A stretch of DNA of 64,000 bases from an uncultured Oscillospiraceae bacterium (GTDB lineage Bacteria > Bacillota > Clostridia > Oscillospirales > Acutalibacteraceae). The notes under the pieces were generated by a model. The model made no database searches. It had not been told where the DNA came from and saw only the letters and a list, made by a program, of their open reading frames with translations. Where the stretch lies: positions 100,431 through 164,430 of the forward strand of contig CABQLY010000003.1 in NCBI GenBank assembly GCA_902465155.1. Reading direction: 5' to 3'. Shown piece after piece: positions 17,200 to 25,561 of this stretch (position 1 is its first letter; every line of letters starts with the position of its first letter). The position numbers and the translations under genes are program-made.

Positions 17200-17235
17200 G
17201 CCGGGTAATGGCTGCTCCATTGCCCGGCTTTGTTT
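17200..17235 (+). terminator. Hairpin between nrdD and nrdG (terminator/attenuator)
   Basis: 12-base arms (17200-17211 and 17217-17228, with G-T pairing) and a 5-base loop, followed by TTTGTTTT. May reduce nrdG expression relative to nrdD. Confidence 0.65.
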
Positions 17236-17252
17236 TAAAGGGCGCTTTTTAA

Positions 17253-17813
17253 ATGAATGTTGCTGTAATTAAAAAAAACGATATTGCCAACGGGCCGGGC
17301 GTAAGGGTTTCGCTGTTTGTTAGCGGCTGCCGGCACCGTTGCAAAAATTGCTTTAACCGCGAGGCGTGGGATTTTAATTTTGGCACCCCCTACACCGCGC
17401 AAACCCAGCAGGAAATTTTAACTGCGTTAAGGCCCGGATATATTACCGGCCTTTCCCTTTTAGGGGGCGAGCCGTTTGAGCCGGAAAATCAGCCTGTGCT
17501 TTTAAAGCTAACGCAGCGCTGTAAAGCCGCTTTTCCTAAAAAAAGCATTTGGTGCTACACGGGGTTTGATTTTGAAAAAGACCTGCTGCCCGGTAAAGTG
17601 GGGGACCCGGCCGTTTGCCGCACGCTTTTAGAGCAGTTAGATGTTTTGGTAGACGGCAAATTTGTAGAGGAGCAAAAAAACGCTTCGCTGCTGTTTCGCG
17701 GCTCGGCCAACCAACGCATTTTAGATGTTCAAAAAAGCTTAATAAGCGGCACTGCCGTTTGGCTGCCCGGCTGTTGGGAGCGAAAAATGGGCAGCGGAAA
17801 TATTGAGGATTAA
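17253..17813 (+). CDS. nrdG: Anaerobic ribonucleotide reductase activating protein (radical SAM)
   Basis: Generates the glycyl radical on NrdD using SAM and a 4Fe-4S cluster. 186 aa. Seen: NGPGVRVSLFVSGC followed by the radical SAM CxxxCxxC set CRHRCKNC near residues 26-33, LLGGEPF (the GGE-like SAM contact), and LDVLVDGKFVEE near residue 130, all typical of NrdG. Directly downstream of nrdD. ATG 17253 has AAAGGG upstream at slightly long spacing. Confidence 0.97.
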   Translation: MNVAVIKKNDIANGPGVRVSLFVSGCRHRCKNCFNREAWDFNFGTPYTAQTQQEILTALRPGYITGLSLLGGEPFEPENQPVLLKLTQRCKAAFPKKSIWCYTGFDFEKDLLPGKVGDPAVCRTLLEQLDVLVDGKFVEEQKNASLLFRGSANQRILDVQKSLISGTAVWLPGCWERKMGSGNIED

Positions 17814-17947
17814 TTTAGTAAAACCCTAACGCCTGCGGGAGAGTAAACGCAAAACTAAACAACTTCGTTGCGGGCAAAACCTTGCGGCGTTTGGCTAAAA
17901 AAGCAGAAATAAACCAAAACCTGTTTGTTTAAGGTAAGGAGATTAAA

Positions 17948-18400
17948 ATGCAAACACTACCAACTGTACGCGTAAAAAAATTAAACAGTAAGGCCATTTT
18001 GCCGCAGTACGGCTCGCTTTGCGCCGCCGGGGCCGATTTGTACGCCTGCACCGGCGGGCAGCCCGTTACCGTGCCGGCGGGGGAAACGGTTTTTGTAAAA
18101 ACCGGCCTTGCGTTAGAAATTCCCGCCGGGTACGCCGGGCTAATTTACGCCCGCAGCGGAACCGCCTGCAAACGCGGTTTGGCCCCGGCGAATAAGGTAG
18201 GGGTAATAGATAGCGATTACCGCGGCGAAATAATGGTGGCGCTGCACAACCACTCTAAAACGCCGCAGCAAATTGAGGACGCCGAGCGGATTGCCCAGCT
18301 GGTAATAACCCCGTATTTAACCGTGCAGTTTGTGCAGGCCGAGGAGCTGGAAAGCACCGAGCGCGGCGCCGGTGGTTTTGGCTCTACCGGCAAAAAATAA
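17948..18400 (+). CDS. dut: dUTP diphosphatase
   Basis: Trimeric dUTPase (dUTP to dUMP plus PPi) that limits uracil in DNA. 150 aa, normal length. All five motifs are visible in order: AGADLYA, RSGTA, NKVGVIDSDYRGEI, ERIAQLVI and the P-loop-like RGAGGFGSTG at the C-terminus. Strong RBS AAGGAGA before ATG 17948. Placement after nrdDG groups nucleotide metabolism. Terminator at 18461. Confidence 0.97.
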   Translation: MQTLPTVRVKKLNSKAILPQYGSLCAAGADLYACTGGQPVTVPAGETVFVKTGLALEIPAGYAGLIYARSGTACKRGLAPANKVGVIDSDYRGEIMVALHNHSKTPQQIEDAERIAQLVITPYLTVQFVQAEELESTERGAGGFGSTGKK

Positions 18401-18460
18401 AGCCCGGTTGGCCCAATTTTAACTTTACCGTTTTAGGCCTTTTAACGCCAAAAAAATTTT

Positions 18461-18496
18461 AACCCCCAAAGATCATTTCATCTTTGGGGGTTTTAT
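18461..18496. terminator. Bidirectional intrinsic terminator between dut and the FAD oxidoreductase
   Basis: Perfect 12-bp stem (18461-18472 with 18481-18492), 8-base loop; TTTT on the plus strand and a T-rich run on the minus strand. It serves two convergent genes. Confidence 0.9.
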
Positions 18497-18584
18497 TAAA
18501 GATTAAAACAAAGGCTAAGGGTGGCCTTTAGCAAATAAAACTTAAGGCTGCACGGTTTTGCGTTTCTTTTATTAGTGCGGCGTT

Positions 18585-20288
18585 TTAACCTAATATGCTT
18601 TTTAAGGCGTTTTGGGCTAAGTGGTTTAGGTTCCAAAAATATTTTTCGTTTGGGTTTAGGGCGGTAAATTCCCGCTCGGCTACCGCTGCGGTTTGGCCTA
18701 AAATTTGCTGCAAAATTGGCACGGCAACCTTGCTTTTAAGCTGCCCCAGCAAAAAAATGGCGGCGGCCCGGTTGCTTTTGTCGGCCCCGGCAGGCAACGG
18801 ATTTTCGCTGCTTTGGGCTAAGGCCAGCAGGTTTGTTTCGGCTTCGGTAAAGCCCCAGGCGCCGGCCGCTAAGGCGGCGTGCAGCTGCAGGGCTTTGTTT
18901 GGGCTTTTCAGCCAGGGTAAAACCGCTGCCTTTTCTACGCTTAAACGGCCGCAAATTTTGTAAAAAACGGCAACGCCGTAGCCCTCGCTTTGTAAAAGCT
19001 CTGCCAACTGGGCCGGGGTTTTCGGCGGCAAAACGGGGGAGCGGTCCATGCTGTTTTTTGTGCTGCAAAGCCCGGTGTATTCGGGCTGCCTTAGGCAGCC
19101 ACTGTTTTGCAGCAGCTTTTTTAGCGTTGGGTAATGAACCAAAGCAGGGGTGCGGTTTTGTAACACGGCCAGGGCAGCTAACGCGCCGGCGGCCTCGCCG
19201 CTTTTTTCAATATCCTTTTTCATGCGCACGCAGCCGGCTAAAACCTCGTCCAGCGCCATGCCCTTTCCGGCAACAATTAGTCCTTCTACCCCTTGCGGCA
19301 GCAAGGCCTCAACCGGCACACCAACAAAAACTCCGGTGCTGTGCAGCCGGCAAACCATGCGCCAAAGCTGCAGGCCGGGGTCAGCCTTAGCAATGTCCTC
19401 CTGCACGCTGTCAATCACCGAAAAGGCGTAAAAAACCGGCTTTTTTGGCTGCTCGCCTTGAATTAGGCCCTGCAAGGTAACGGTTTGCCGGCCCATTATG
19501 CGGTAAGATTCCCGCTCGCCCAGCACCGTACCCTCTAAAATCGGGCGTTCGGCCTCGCTGTAAACAGGCTGCAGGCAAGGCCCCTCGCTGCCGGCGCGCA
19601 GCAAAAGGTTTGATTTTTTTAAAACGCTTTTGCCGGCGTAACCGCGGTACAGCCCCCAAGAGCAGCGGGTTACCCCTTTACGGGCAACAATAGTAGTTTT
19701 AGAGCAAAGGGGGCACTGGCCGTCGCTTTGGCGGCCCAGCTGGGTTTTAACCCCGCAAAGCCTTGCAACGGTCGCACTGCCGGTAGCGTCTACCAAGGCG
19801 GTTGCCTCAATGTTAAACAGTCCGTTTTTCCCCAACGCCTGTACGCCGGCAACCCGGCCTTTTTGCAGGTAAACGCCGGTAATCACCGTTTCAAACAGCA
19901 GCTTGCAGCCGGCCTCTTCGGCGTTTTTAAACAAAACGGCGCTTTTGGCCGCACCGTTTATGTAGCGGCTGCCGCGCTCGTCGGCCAAATCGCTGCAGGG
20001 GGTAAACAAATTGTGCCCAAGCTGCTGGGTTTGGGTAACATTTTTTTCAAACCGGCCGCCGGGGGAGCCAAAAAAGTAATCCCACACGCAACCCAGTGTG
20101 CCAAGGCCGCCCATGCAGCTTTGGGCCTCTACCCCCAAAACCTGTACGCCCTGCTCGGCCGCGGTAATGGCAGCCAGCGACCCGGCCGTGCCGAGGCCGG
20201 CAACCAGTACTTGGGTTTGTAGGGTAAAGGCAGGCGCTTTTACCGTTACGCGCTGCGGTTCGCCGTTTTTTAGTGTGCAAAATTCCAC
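18585..20288 (-). CDS. FAD-dependent oxidoreductase (FAD_oxidored type), GTG start
   Basis: 567-aa flavoprotein of unknown substrate. Seen: FAD motif VLVAGLGTAGSLAAITAAEQG near residues 27-48 (GxGxxG), GVEAQ at the strand end, then SCMGGLGTLGCVWDYF (the conserved GG(L)xT segment of this family), LVDATGSATVARLCGV, and a C-terminal helical region (from about residue 430) of HEAT-like appearance. The start is GTG at 20288 with GGAGGG 6 bases upstream. It overlaps the end of the upstream gene by 19 bp, so the two are translationally coupled. More distant from the paralogues at 6700 and 35843 than those are from each other. Cytoplasmic. Confidence 0.82.
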   Translation of the reverse strand: MEFCTLKNGEPQRVTVKAPAFTLQTQVLVAGLGTAGSLAAITAAEQGVQVLGVEAQSCMGGLGTLGCVWDYFFGSPGGRFEKNVTQTQQLGHNLFTPCSDLADERGSRYINGAAKSAVLFKNAEEAGCKLLFETVITGVYLQKGRVAGVQALGKNGLFNIEATALVDATGSATVARLCGVKTQLGRQSDGQCPLCSKTTIVARKGVTRCSWGLYRGYAGKSVLKKSNLLLRAGSEGPCLQPVYSEAERPILEGTVLGERESYRIMGRQTVTLQGLIQGEQPKKPVFYAFSVIDSVQEDIAKADPGLQLWRMVCRLHSTGVFVGVPVEALLPQGVEGLIVAGKGMALDEVLAGCVRMKKDIEKSGEAAGALAALAVLQNRTPALVHYPTLKKLLQNSGCLRQPEYTGLCSTKNSMDRSPVLPPKTPAQLAELLQSEGYGVAVFYKICGRLSVEKAAVLPWLKSPNKALQLHAALAAGAWGFTEAETNLLALAQSSENPLPAGADKSNRAAAIFLLGQLKSKVAVPILQQILGQTAAVAEREFTALNPNEKYFWNLNHLAQNALKSILG

Positions 20289-21067
20289 AAAGATCCCTCC
20301 GTTGCAGCTGTTAAAAGGTTTTTGTAACCGGCCGAGGGCACTAAAGCCACGCCGTTTTCCTCCCGGTAAAAGGGGGCTAAAAGCCGCTCCTCCAGCCGGG
20401 TGGCAAAGGCGGCAATTTTAAGGCCGGGCGCTAAATTTTGGTGCTGCGCCCAATGCTTTGTTAGCTGCTCGGCCGCTAAGGGCAAGGGCAGTGGCTTTTC
20501 CAGCGGCAACCGTAAAATGTATTCGTCACTAAACCGGCCGTGGCGCACCTGCAAGGGCCCCAACGCCTTAGGCGGGGCGGTAAATTCGCCGCTTTTGCCG
20601 GCCAGCATGGCGTAAAAGGCGTATTGCCGCTGCACGGTTGGGGGTAGGGCGTTGGTTCGGGTATCTAAAATGCGGTTACAGCTTAGGGTAAAAAAGCCGT
20701 TTGGGCCAAAAACGGTTAAAATAAAGCGGCAGTTTTGCCTATTTGTTTCGGCTACCCGGCACTGCAAATAAACCGCAGCCTTGCTCTGCAGCAGCCGGCG
20801 GCTGAACAGGCCCGAAACGGCGGGAATACAAACCTCCCCGGCGCTGTTTACTAAATTGCGTTGCTGCAGCTCGGCAAACAGCTCGGCGCCAAAGCCCGTT
20901 TGGGGCGGCTGCGTTAGGGGGTCGGCCCGTAAGGCGCCGCAAAATTCCCCGCACACATTTAAGCTTTCCTCAACTACTGCGGTTGTTTTGGGGTGGCTGC
21001 AGGCGTAAGCGCAGCCAAAGGCCGTAGCCCCCAATACCACCGTAGAATAATGCAAAATTTGGTTCAT
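20270..21067 (-). CDS. Unrecognised protein with degenerate Rossmann-like N-terminus, coupled to FAD oxidoreductase
   Basis: 265 aa from ATG 21067 (MNQILHYSTVVLG), chosen because GGGGG lies 6 bases upstream; ATG 21073 and more distal starts lack an RBS. The first 40 residues resemble an FAD-binding beta-alpha-beta (TVVLGATAFGCAYAC, then AVVEES), but the GxGxxG is eroded to GxTxxG. The rest has no motif I recognise; it contains the cysteine cluster NVCGEFCGAL. Overlap with the following flavoprotein gene suggests a two-subunit enzyme in which this chain has lost, or never had, its own flavin site (inference). Confidence 0.65.
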   Translation of the reverse strand: MNQILHYSTVVLGATAFGCAYACSHPKTTAVVEESLNVCGEFCGALRADPLTQPPQTGFGAELFAELQQRNLVNSAGEVCIPAVSGLFSRRLLQSKAAVYLQCRVAETNRQNCRFILTVFGPNGFFTLSCNRILDTRTNALPPTVQRQYAFYAMLAGKSGEFTAPPKALGPLQVRHGRFSDEYILRLPLEKPLPLPLAAEQLTKHWAQHQNLAPGLKIAAFATRLEERLLAPFYREENGVALVPSAGYKNLLTAATEGSLWNFAH

Positions 21068-21260
21068 GTTCATCCCCCGTTTTGGCCGGTTCAACAAAGC
21101 GTTGCCGCTGCCGTATAAAACTGTTTTTAGTATACGGTACAAAACCCGGCTCGTCAATGGTTAAAACGGGCCGGGTTTAAATAAATTAATTAAAATTTAG
21201 GCAATAGGCAGTTTTTTTAAAAGTGCAAAACGGTACGGTTCAAATGGCAGAGTAAGGGGG

Positions 21261-21355
21261 TAGATTTGTGGTTAGTCGATAGATTTGTGGTTAGTCGATA
21301 GATTTATGGCCGGTCGATAGATTTATGGCCGGTCGATAAATTTATGGCCGGTAGC
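21261..21355. repeat. Five tandem 19-bp repeats
   Basis: Units at 21261, 21280, 21299, 21318 and 21337. Units 1-2 are identical (TAGATTTGTGGTTAGTCGA), units 3-4 are identical (TAGATTTATGGCCGGTCGA), and the fifth is slightly degenerate. Lies downstream of the queT-type gene and upstream of the 21067 gene. It could be a slippage array or a protein-binding iteron. Confidence 0.92.
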
Positions 21356-21390
21356 TTTAAAGGCAGGGGGGCAGATTTCTCCCTACTCGC

Positions 21391-21873
21391 TTAAAATATT
21401 TTGCGCTTTTTTAAAGCCATTAGCAGCAGGGTGCCTAAAACGCCGGCGCTTAAAAGCTCGCCCGCGCCAACCGTTGCGGCAAAGTAAAGCAGCGAGCCTT
21501 CGGCCCCGTAGGTGTACCGCAATACTAGGGGCACAATTGCCGCATTGCTCAGCACCGGAAAAACAGCGGCCAAATACGGCTTGTTTAACAGCTTGCCGGC
21601 AATGTAACGGCTGCCAAGTGCCCCTAAAAGCGTAGCTAAGGAGCCAAAAATAACATCCCACAACGCGCAGCCGGTAAGCAGGTTTGAAAGCAAGCACCAA
21701 ACCGTTAACCCTGGTATGGCGGCCGGGGTCAGCACCGGCAGCACGGTAAGCATTTCCGAAAATCGAACCTGTATTACCCCGTTGGCCAGCCCAAATAAAT
21801 TGGTAAGGTAGGTTAAAACGGTGTATAAAGCCGCTATAATGGCGGCGGTGGTAAGCTGTTTGGTTTTGTTCAT
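21391..21873 (-). CDS. queT: QueT-family transporter (queuosine precursor ECF S component)
   Basis: 160-aa membrane protein with five to six helices. Start ATG 21873 (MNKTKQLTTAA) is chosen because GGAGG is 8 bases upstream. Seen: TTAAIIAALYTVLTYL, then the family-typical IQVRFSEMLTVLPVLTPAAIPGLTVWCLLSNLL and GALGSRYIAGKL. QueT proteins import a queuosine precursor (preQ0, preQ1 or queuine) together with a shared ECF energising module, which is not in this window. The leader appears too short for a preQ1 riboswitch. Confidence 0.85.
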   Translation of the reverse strand: MNKTKQLTTAAIIAALYTVLTYLTNLFGLANGVIQVRFSEMLTVLPVLTPAAIPGLTVWCLLSNLLTGCALWDVIFGSLATLLGALGSRYIAGKLLNKPYLAAVFPVLSNAAIVPLVLRYTYGAEGSLLYFAATVGAGELLSAGVLGTLLLMALKKRKIF

Positions 21874-21898
21874 GTAAAGCACCTCCGATAACTACCCC

Positions 21899-21907
21899 AT
21901 TGTACCA
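21899..21907 (-). promoter_or_regulatory. Extended -10 promoter of the queT-type gene
   Basis: Minus strand TGGTACAAT (TGn plus TACAAT), about 26 bases before the ATG; weak -35. Implies a leader of only about 20 bases. Confidence 0.5.
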
Positions 21908-22105
21908 CATTTTAGGTAAAAATAAAATAGTTTTTAAAAATTTTAATAAAGGTGCATATAGCGGCTTGCAGCCGAATTCAAGACTTGTAAATAACGCTTT
22001 TATACCAACTGCACAATGGGTGAAAACAGCCCGTAATAGTATGTGGCCCTCAGGAAGTTTTAGCTTTGAATAACAAGAACTTTCAGTGCCGTTTAAAACT
22101 GTTAA

Positions 22106-22149
22106 AAAGCCTTTACACGCACCAATGCTTCGGCTTATGTAAAGGCTTT
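22106..22149 (-). terminator. Intrinsic terminator of the 22170-24050 glycosidase gene
   Basis: 12-bp perfect stem (22106-22117 with 22138-22149) around a 20-base loop containing GCTTCGGC, with T residues following on the minus strand. The rest of the gap 21908-22105 shows nothing identifiable. Confidence 0.75.
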
Positions 22150-22169
22150 AAAGGGTTAATTATAACGGG

Positions 22170-24050
22170 TTAAAACTGGGCGTAAGCAACAACGGCACCG
22201 GCCGGCAGCTCATCACATAAGCCATTATTTTGCAGGGCAATTTCGGTGTCGGCCCGTAGTGGTTCTACCGGGTCGGTAGGCTCTACGGTAGCGGGGTCGT
22301 ACAGGTAGCGTTTAAGCTTGCCGCAAAGAGGGGTCTCAAAGGTCAGGTTAATTTTTTTGGCGGTTTTGTTGTCATTTACCGCAAAAATAACAATTTTGCC
22401 GTCAGGCCGTTGTACCATGGCGCTGCAAATGCCGTCCTCATATCCGCCGGGGTAAACTTTGGTGCCAATTTCGCCGCCCGCAAGCCCCATAATACGTTGG
22501 GCGTAATAGGCCGGGTAAGGTACCCGGCTGTGTAACAGATCGGGCATAACACCGAATTTTTGTACGCCGTCAAAAAAACGGGAACCGCCGGTACGACGGT
22601 TATTAGGCCATTGTTGGTCAAACAACGTCCACTGAAAAGAGGATTGCAACCCGCAGTTTAAAAAGGCGATTTTGGCAATAGAAAGGTTGGTACCGTGCAG
22701 CGGGTACTCGTATTCCACCAATTCCTTGCAACCGGTTCTAAAGCCGGCGGTGTTGTATTCATCAAACCAAAGCTCGGCATTTTTGGGTAGGTAGCTCAAA
22801 TATTTTTTAACCCAGTTTACCCACTGAAAGTATTGCGGGCCATTAACAATGTGCATTCTGCCCCACAGGTGCCAGTTTGGGCTAAGAGAAAGCTCAGTTT
22901 CAGCTAACAACTCCTGGTTTTTGCCCTGCTCTTTTAAAGAAAAGTCGCAAACCTCCAGTTCAAAGCCGGCTGGTTTAATGTGGGCATATAAAACCAAAAA
23001 GGCGTCCTTTACATCATTCTTTGTGGTAAAGCTAAAGCTAAACGGCTGTAGTTCGTTGGTCATAGCGGCCGGGTCCAGCAGTGTGGTACTTTTGCTAAAA
23101 AGCCGTTCGGCGCGCTCTACGCCGTTTACAACGCTGTAAACGGCGTAGCTGTTGTTCACCTTTTTTAAAATACCAAACAGGGCGTAGCCGCAAACGGTTT
23201 TTTGGTCTACCCCTGTTAATCTGGCCCGGCAGGAAAGGGTGTAGGAGGTGTTGGGCTTTAGGGCAACATCTTGCGCAATGTAGTTTCCGCAGGCACCAAT
23301 TGCAAAGCGCTCACTGCCTAGGGGCAGGTTTTGGTTATTTTCAAAGCTGTACAAATAATTGTGAGCCGAGTAAATATCCAGCAGGTCCGGATCTTTTTTA
23401 AAAACCCAGTCTAACATTTTCGGATCCTCAGTAGAGCCCTCGTTCGGTCCAATTAATTTTACCAAATGCCGCCGCCCGTCGGCCGCTAAGCGGTTTGCCA
23501 CCGCACGGCTGGCCTGGTACCAACATTCGTAAGCGTTAGGGGCCTCGGCGGGGCAGTTTCTGCTGTTTTGCGGCTCGGTAAACAGTACTAAGTATTTTAC
23601 ATTTTTAAACCCGCGCACCTCCACCAGCTGGTGTACGCTCTCGCTCACCCAGGCTGCGTAGTTTTCAACCGATTTTTTCCAATTGCCCGGTACGGTAAAA
23701 GGGCTTTGCCCGGTCCAGGAGTTTGAAAGAATATCCCCCGGGGAGCACCAGCCGGCGTTTAGCGCAACTTCAATGCCGCGCTTTTGCAGCCGTTCCACCC
23801 AGCGGCAAAAGGCGTTAAAATTATTGCTGTTTTCCCAGTCCCAGCGCTTGTTTTCATCATCCCAGGCGTACCACTTGTAAAAGGTGCGTGCAACCTTTAA
23901 GCCAAGCTCAGCGGCACGGTCGGCCTCCAATTCGCAAAGCTCCTCGTTGTAAATTCGGCCAAATTGGTCGTTTAACCCGGCGTACCCGTGGTAAACGGCG
24001 TTAAAACCCAAAAAATTTGGTTGAACACAGTGTTGATTTTGAATAAGCAT
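22170..24050 (-). CDS. Clan GH-A-like glycoside hydrolase with inserted carbohydrate-binding module
   Basis: 626 aa, no signal peptide. N-terminal barrel with FLGFNAVYHGYAG and VARTFYKWYAW. Likely acid/base Glu159 in YLVLFTEPQNS and nucleophile Glu431 in LWFDEYNT, the spacing order of a retaining (beta/alpha)8 enzyme. Between them, about residues 265-405, is a jelly-roll-like module (DVALKPNTSYTLSCRARL ... FELEVCDFSL). A C-terminal beta domain follows. The lipoprotein at 42691-44460 shares the FTE/DEYN pair and layout but lacks the insertion. Clan A enzymes normally have Asn before the acid/base Glu; here it is Thr, so the GH family is not assigned. ATG 24050 has GGGGG 7 bases upstream. Divergent from an AraC gene. 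Confidence 0.72.
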   Translation of the reverse strand: MLIQNQHCVQPNFLGFNAVYHGYAGLNDQFGRIYNEELCELEADRAAELGLKVARTFYKWYAWDDENKRWDWENSNNFNAFCRWVERLQKRGIEVALNAGWCSPGDILSNSWTGQSPFTVPGNWKKSVENYAAWVSESVHQLVEVRGFKNVKYLVLFTEPQNSRNCPAEAPNAYECWYQASRAVANRLAADGRRHLVKLIGPNEGSTEDPKMLDWVFKKDPDLLDIYSAHNYLYSFENNQNLPLGSERFAIGACGNYIAQDVALKPNTSYTLSCRARLTGVDQKTVCGYALFGILKKVNNSYAVYSVVNGVERAERLFSKSTTLLDPAAMTNELQPFSFSFTTKNDVKDAFLVLYAHIKPAGFELEVCDFSLKEQGKNQELLAETELSLSPNWHLWGRMHIVNGPQYFQWVNWVKKYLSYLPKNAELWFDEYNTAGFRTGCKELVEYEYPLHGTNLSIAKIAFLNCGLQSSFQWTLFDQQWPNNRRTGGSRFFDGVQKFGVMPDLLHSRVPYPAYYAQRIMGLAGGEIGTKVYPGGYEDGICSAMVQRPDGKIVIFAVNDNKTAKKINLTFETPLCGKLKRYLYDPATVEPTDPVEPLRADTEIALQNNGLCDELPAGAVVAYAQF

Positions 24051-24081
24051 AATGTAACCCCCGTAGCGTTATTTTGAATTT

Positions 24082-24110
24082 ATTATAACAACCCAAGGGA
24101 AAAAAGTACA
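24082..24110 (-). promoter_or_regulatory. Extended -10 promoter of the glycosidase gene at 22170-24050
   Basis: Minus strand TGTTATAAT (TATAAT at 24087-24082) with a weak TGTACT -35 at 17-base spacing. Lies in the divergent region shared with the AraC gene, where activator binding is plausible. Confidence 0.6.
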
Positions 24111-24171
24111 TGCATAAATAAACAAAAACATATATTATTCAACGGTTTTTAAGATTGGTTAATTTTGATAA

Positions 24172-24200
24172 TTGACATTTTAAAGCAAATAATGTATTAT
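24172..24200 (+). promoter_or_regulatory. Sigma-A-type promoter of the first AraC-family gene
   Basis: TTGACA (24172-24177), 17-base spacer, TATTAT (24195-24200), 17 bases before the ATG at 24217, giving an almost absent leader. Confidence 0.7.
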
Positions 24201-24216
24201 TTATTTGGTGAGAAGC

Positions 24217-25149
24217 ATGAAAAAAACAACGATTTACAATTTGTCACAGCTGGAATTTTTTACCCGGCATTTAATTTGCATGCAAAAGGGGCATGTGGCC
24301 GAATTTAGCGGTACCGGTGTCGAGTTTTTAGGGCGGGCGGTGCGGCGGGCGCGGCAAACGCAGCGGGTTCCGGCCGGCAGCCCGGCCGAGCACGGGCAAA
24401 CAGAAAACGGACAATACTGCGTTAAAAACAAAAAGCGCTTTACCAATTTGCTGCTTTTAGTAAAACAGCAAAGCGTTGTTTACAGTTTTGGGCAGCAAAC
24501 GCTTACCGTTCCGGCCGGGGGGCTTGCCTTTGTGCCAAAAGGGGCAAGCTACAATTGTACCGAACCGCAAGGGACCGGTTACCTGTTTGCCGAGTTTGAT
24601 CTGTTTTGCGAAAACGGAGAGGAACTACAGATTGGTACCTTTCCGGTGCTGCTTTTTAAGCAATGCCCCGAAAACATAACTCAAGCACTTAACGAGCTGT
24701 ACACTGCCTTTGCGGGCGAAGAATTTAAAACCAATATGTACTGCAATATACTGCTGTACCGCATTTTGCTTTATATTTCCGGCGAAACGGGCGCGGTAAA
24801 AGCCAACCGGGCCGAGCAGGCTGTTAGCCTTTGCAAAGCCTATTTAAAGCGGCACTGCTGCGAGTCGGTAAGCACAGCACAGCTTTGCAAGGTGAGCGGG
24901 CTTTGCCCCACGCAGTTACGCCTTTATTTTAAAAAAATTACCGGGCGTACCCCGGTAGACTACAAAAATTTTGAGTGCGTTAAAAAAGCTCAACAGCAGC
25001 TGCTGCAAACTAACCTTACGGTTAGCTGTATTGCAGAACTTTTGGGTTTTGAAAATGCTTTTTATTTTAGTCGGGTTTTTAAAATGTACACCGGTGTTTC
25101 GCCCAAAATGTACCGCGAGAAAGCTGCGCAAAAGAAAGAACTAAAATAA
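24217..25149 (+). CDS. AraC-family transcriptional regulator
   Basis: 310 aa. ATG 24217 (MKKTTIYNLSQ) is preferred over TTG 24205; GGTGAG is the RBS. N-terminal cupin-like sensor domain (LTVPAGGLAFVPKGASYNC near residues 90-110). C-terminal double helix-turn-helix: STAQLCKVSGLCPTQLRLYFKKITGRTPVDYKN (in two parts) and SCIAELLGFENAFYFSRVFKMYTGVSPKMYR, the conserved AraC ending. Divergent from the GH at 22170-24050, its probable target, with a candidate role as sugar-responsive activator (inference). Confidence 0.9.
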   Translation: MKKTTIYNLSQLEFFTRHLICMQKGHVAEFSGTGVEFLGRAVRRARQTQRVPAGSPAEHGQTENGQYCVKNKKRFTNLLLLVKQQSVVYSFGQQTLTVPAGGLAFVPKGASYNCTEPQGTGYLFAEFDLFCENGEELQIGTFPVLLFKQCPENITQALNELYTAFAGEEFKTNMYCNILLYRILLYISGETGAVKANRAEQAVSLCKAYLKRHCCESVSTAQLCKVSGLCPTQLRLYFKKITGRTPVDYKNFECVKKAQQQLLQTNLTVSCIAELLGFENAFYFSRVFKMYTGVSPKMYREKAAQKKELK

Positions 25150-25167
25150 AAATCTCAAAAGATTTTT
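25148..25167 (+). terminator. Short AT-rich terminator after first AraC gene
   Basis: Stem AAAAATC/GATTTTT with a 6-base loop and a terminal T-run; overlaps the stop codon. Confidence 0.5.
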
Positions 25168-25455
25168 TACGGACTGCGGCAGTAATCTTAAATCACCATT
25201 GCAGCAGAGGCAAAGCATTGGGGAACAACGGCAGAAATGCCGGTGAGTAAAACTATACTTGTGCCGGCTGTTACGGCAAAGTCAAGCGGTAACACTTGGC
25301 GCCGCAGGCGTACCACAATAATGCAAAAGAACCAATTTGCGTAGCGGCGTACCAAACAAAGTGCCGCCTCGGCCATTGACGCTGGGGCGGTACTAAAAAT
25401 TTATACATTGGAGCCGCGCTTTAAGGCTGTTACAGCCAAAACGGCGAAAACAGCC
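25168..25455. other. Gene-free stretch before second AraC gene
   Basis: Moderately GC-rich, with no open reading frame having an RBS and no recognisable RNA motif. It ends at the promoter at 25456. Confidence 0.5.
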
Positions 25456-25484
25456 TTGACAGAAGAGAATACATATGGTATGAT
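25456..25484 (+). promoter_or_regulatory. Sigma-A-type promoter of the AraC-GH94 operon
   Basis: TTGACA (25456-25461), 17-base spacer, TATGAT (25479-25484), about 77 bases before the ATG at 25562. Confidence 0.78.
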
Positions 25485-25561
25485 GTACGCATTAAAGGTG
25501 TACTTTTTTATTTCATAAAACATTAAAAATAAAATTGTTTTAATATAGATCGGTGAAAACT

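Noticed and set aside
21874..21960. Possible preQ1 riboswitch before the queT-type gene
   Set aside because: The likely promoter leaves a leader of only about 20 bases, and no preQ1-I stem-loop with A-rich tail is visible.
25188..25376. Minus-strand 62-codon frame between the AraC genes
   Set aside because: No RBS, no similarity pattern; intergenic.
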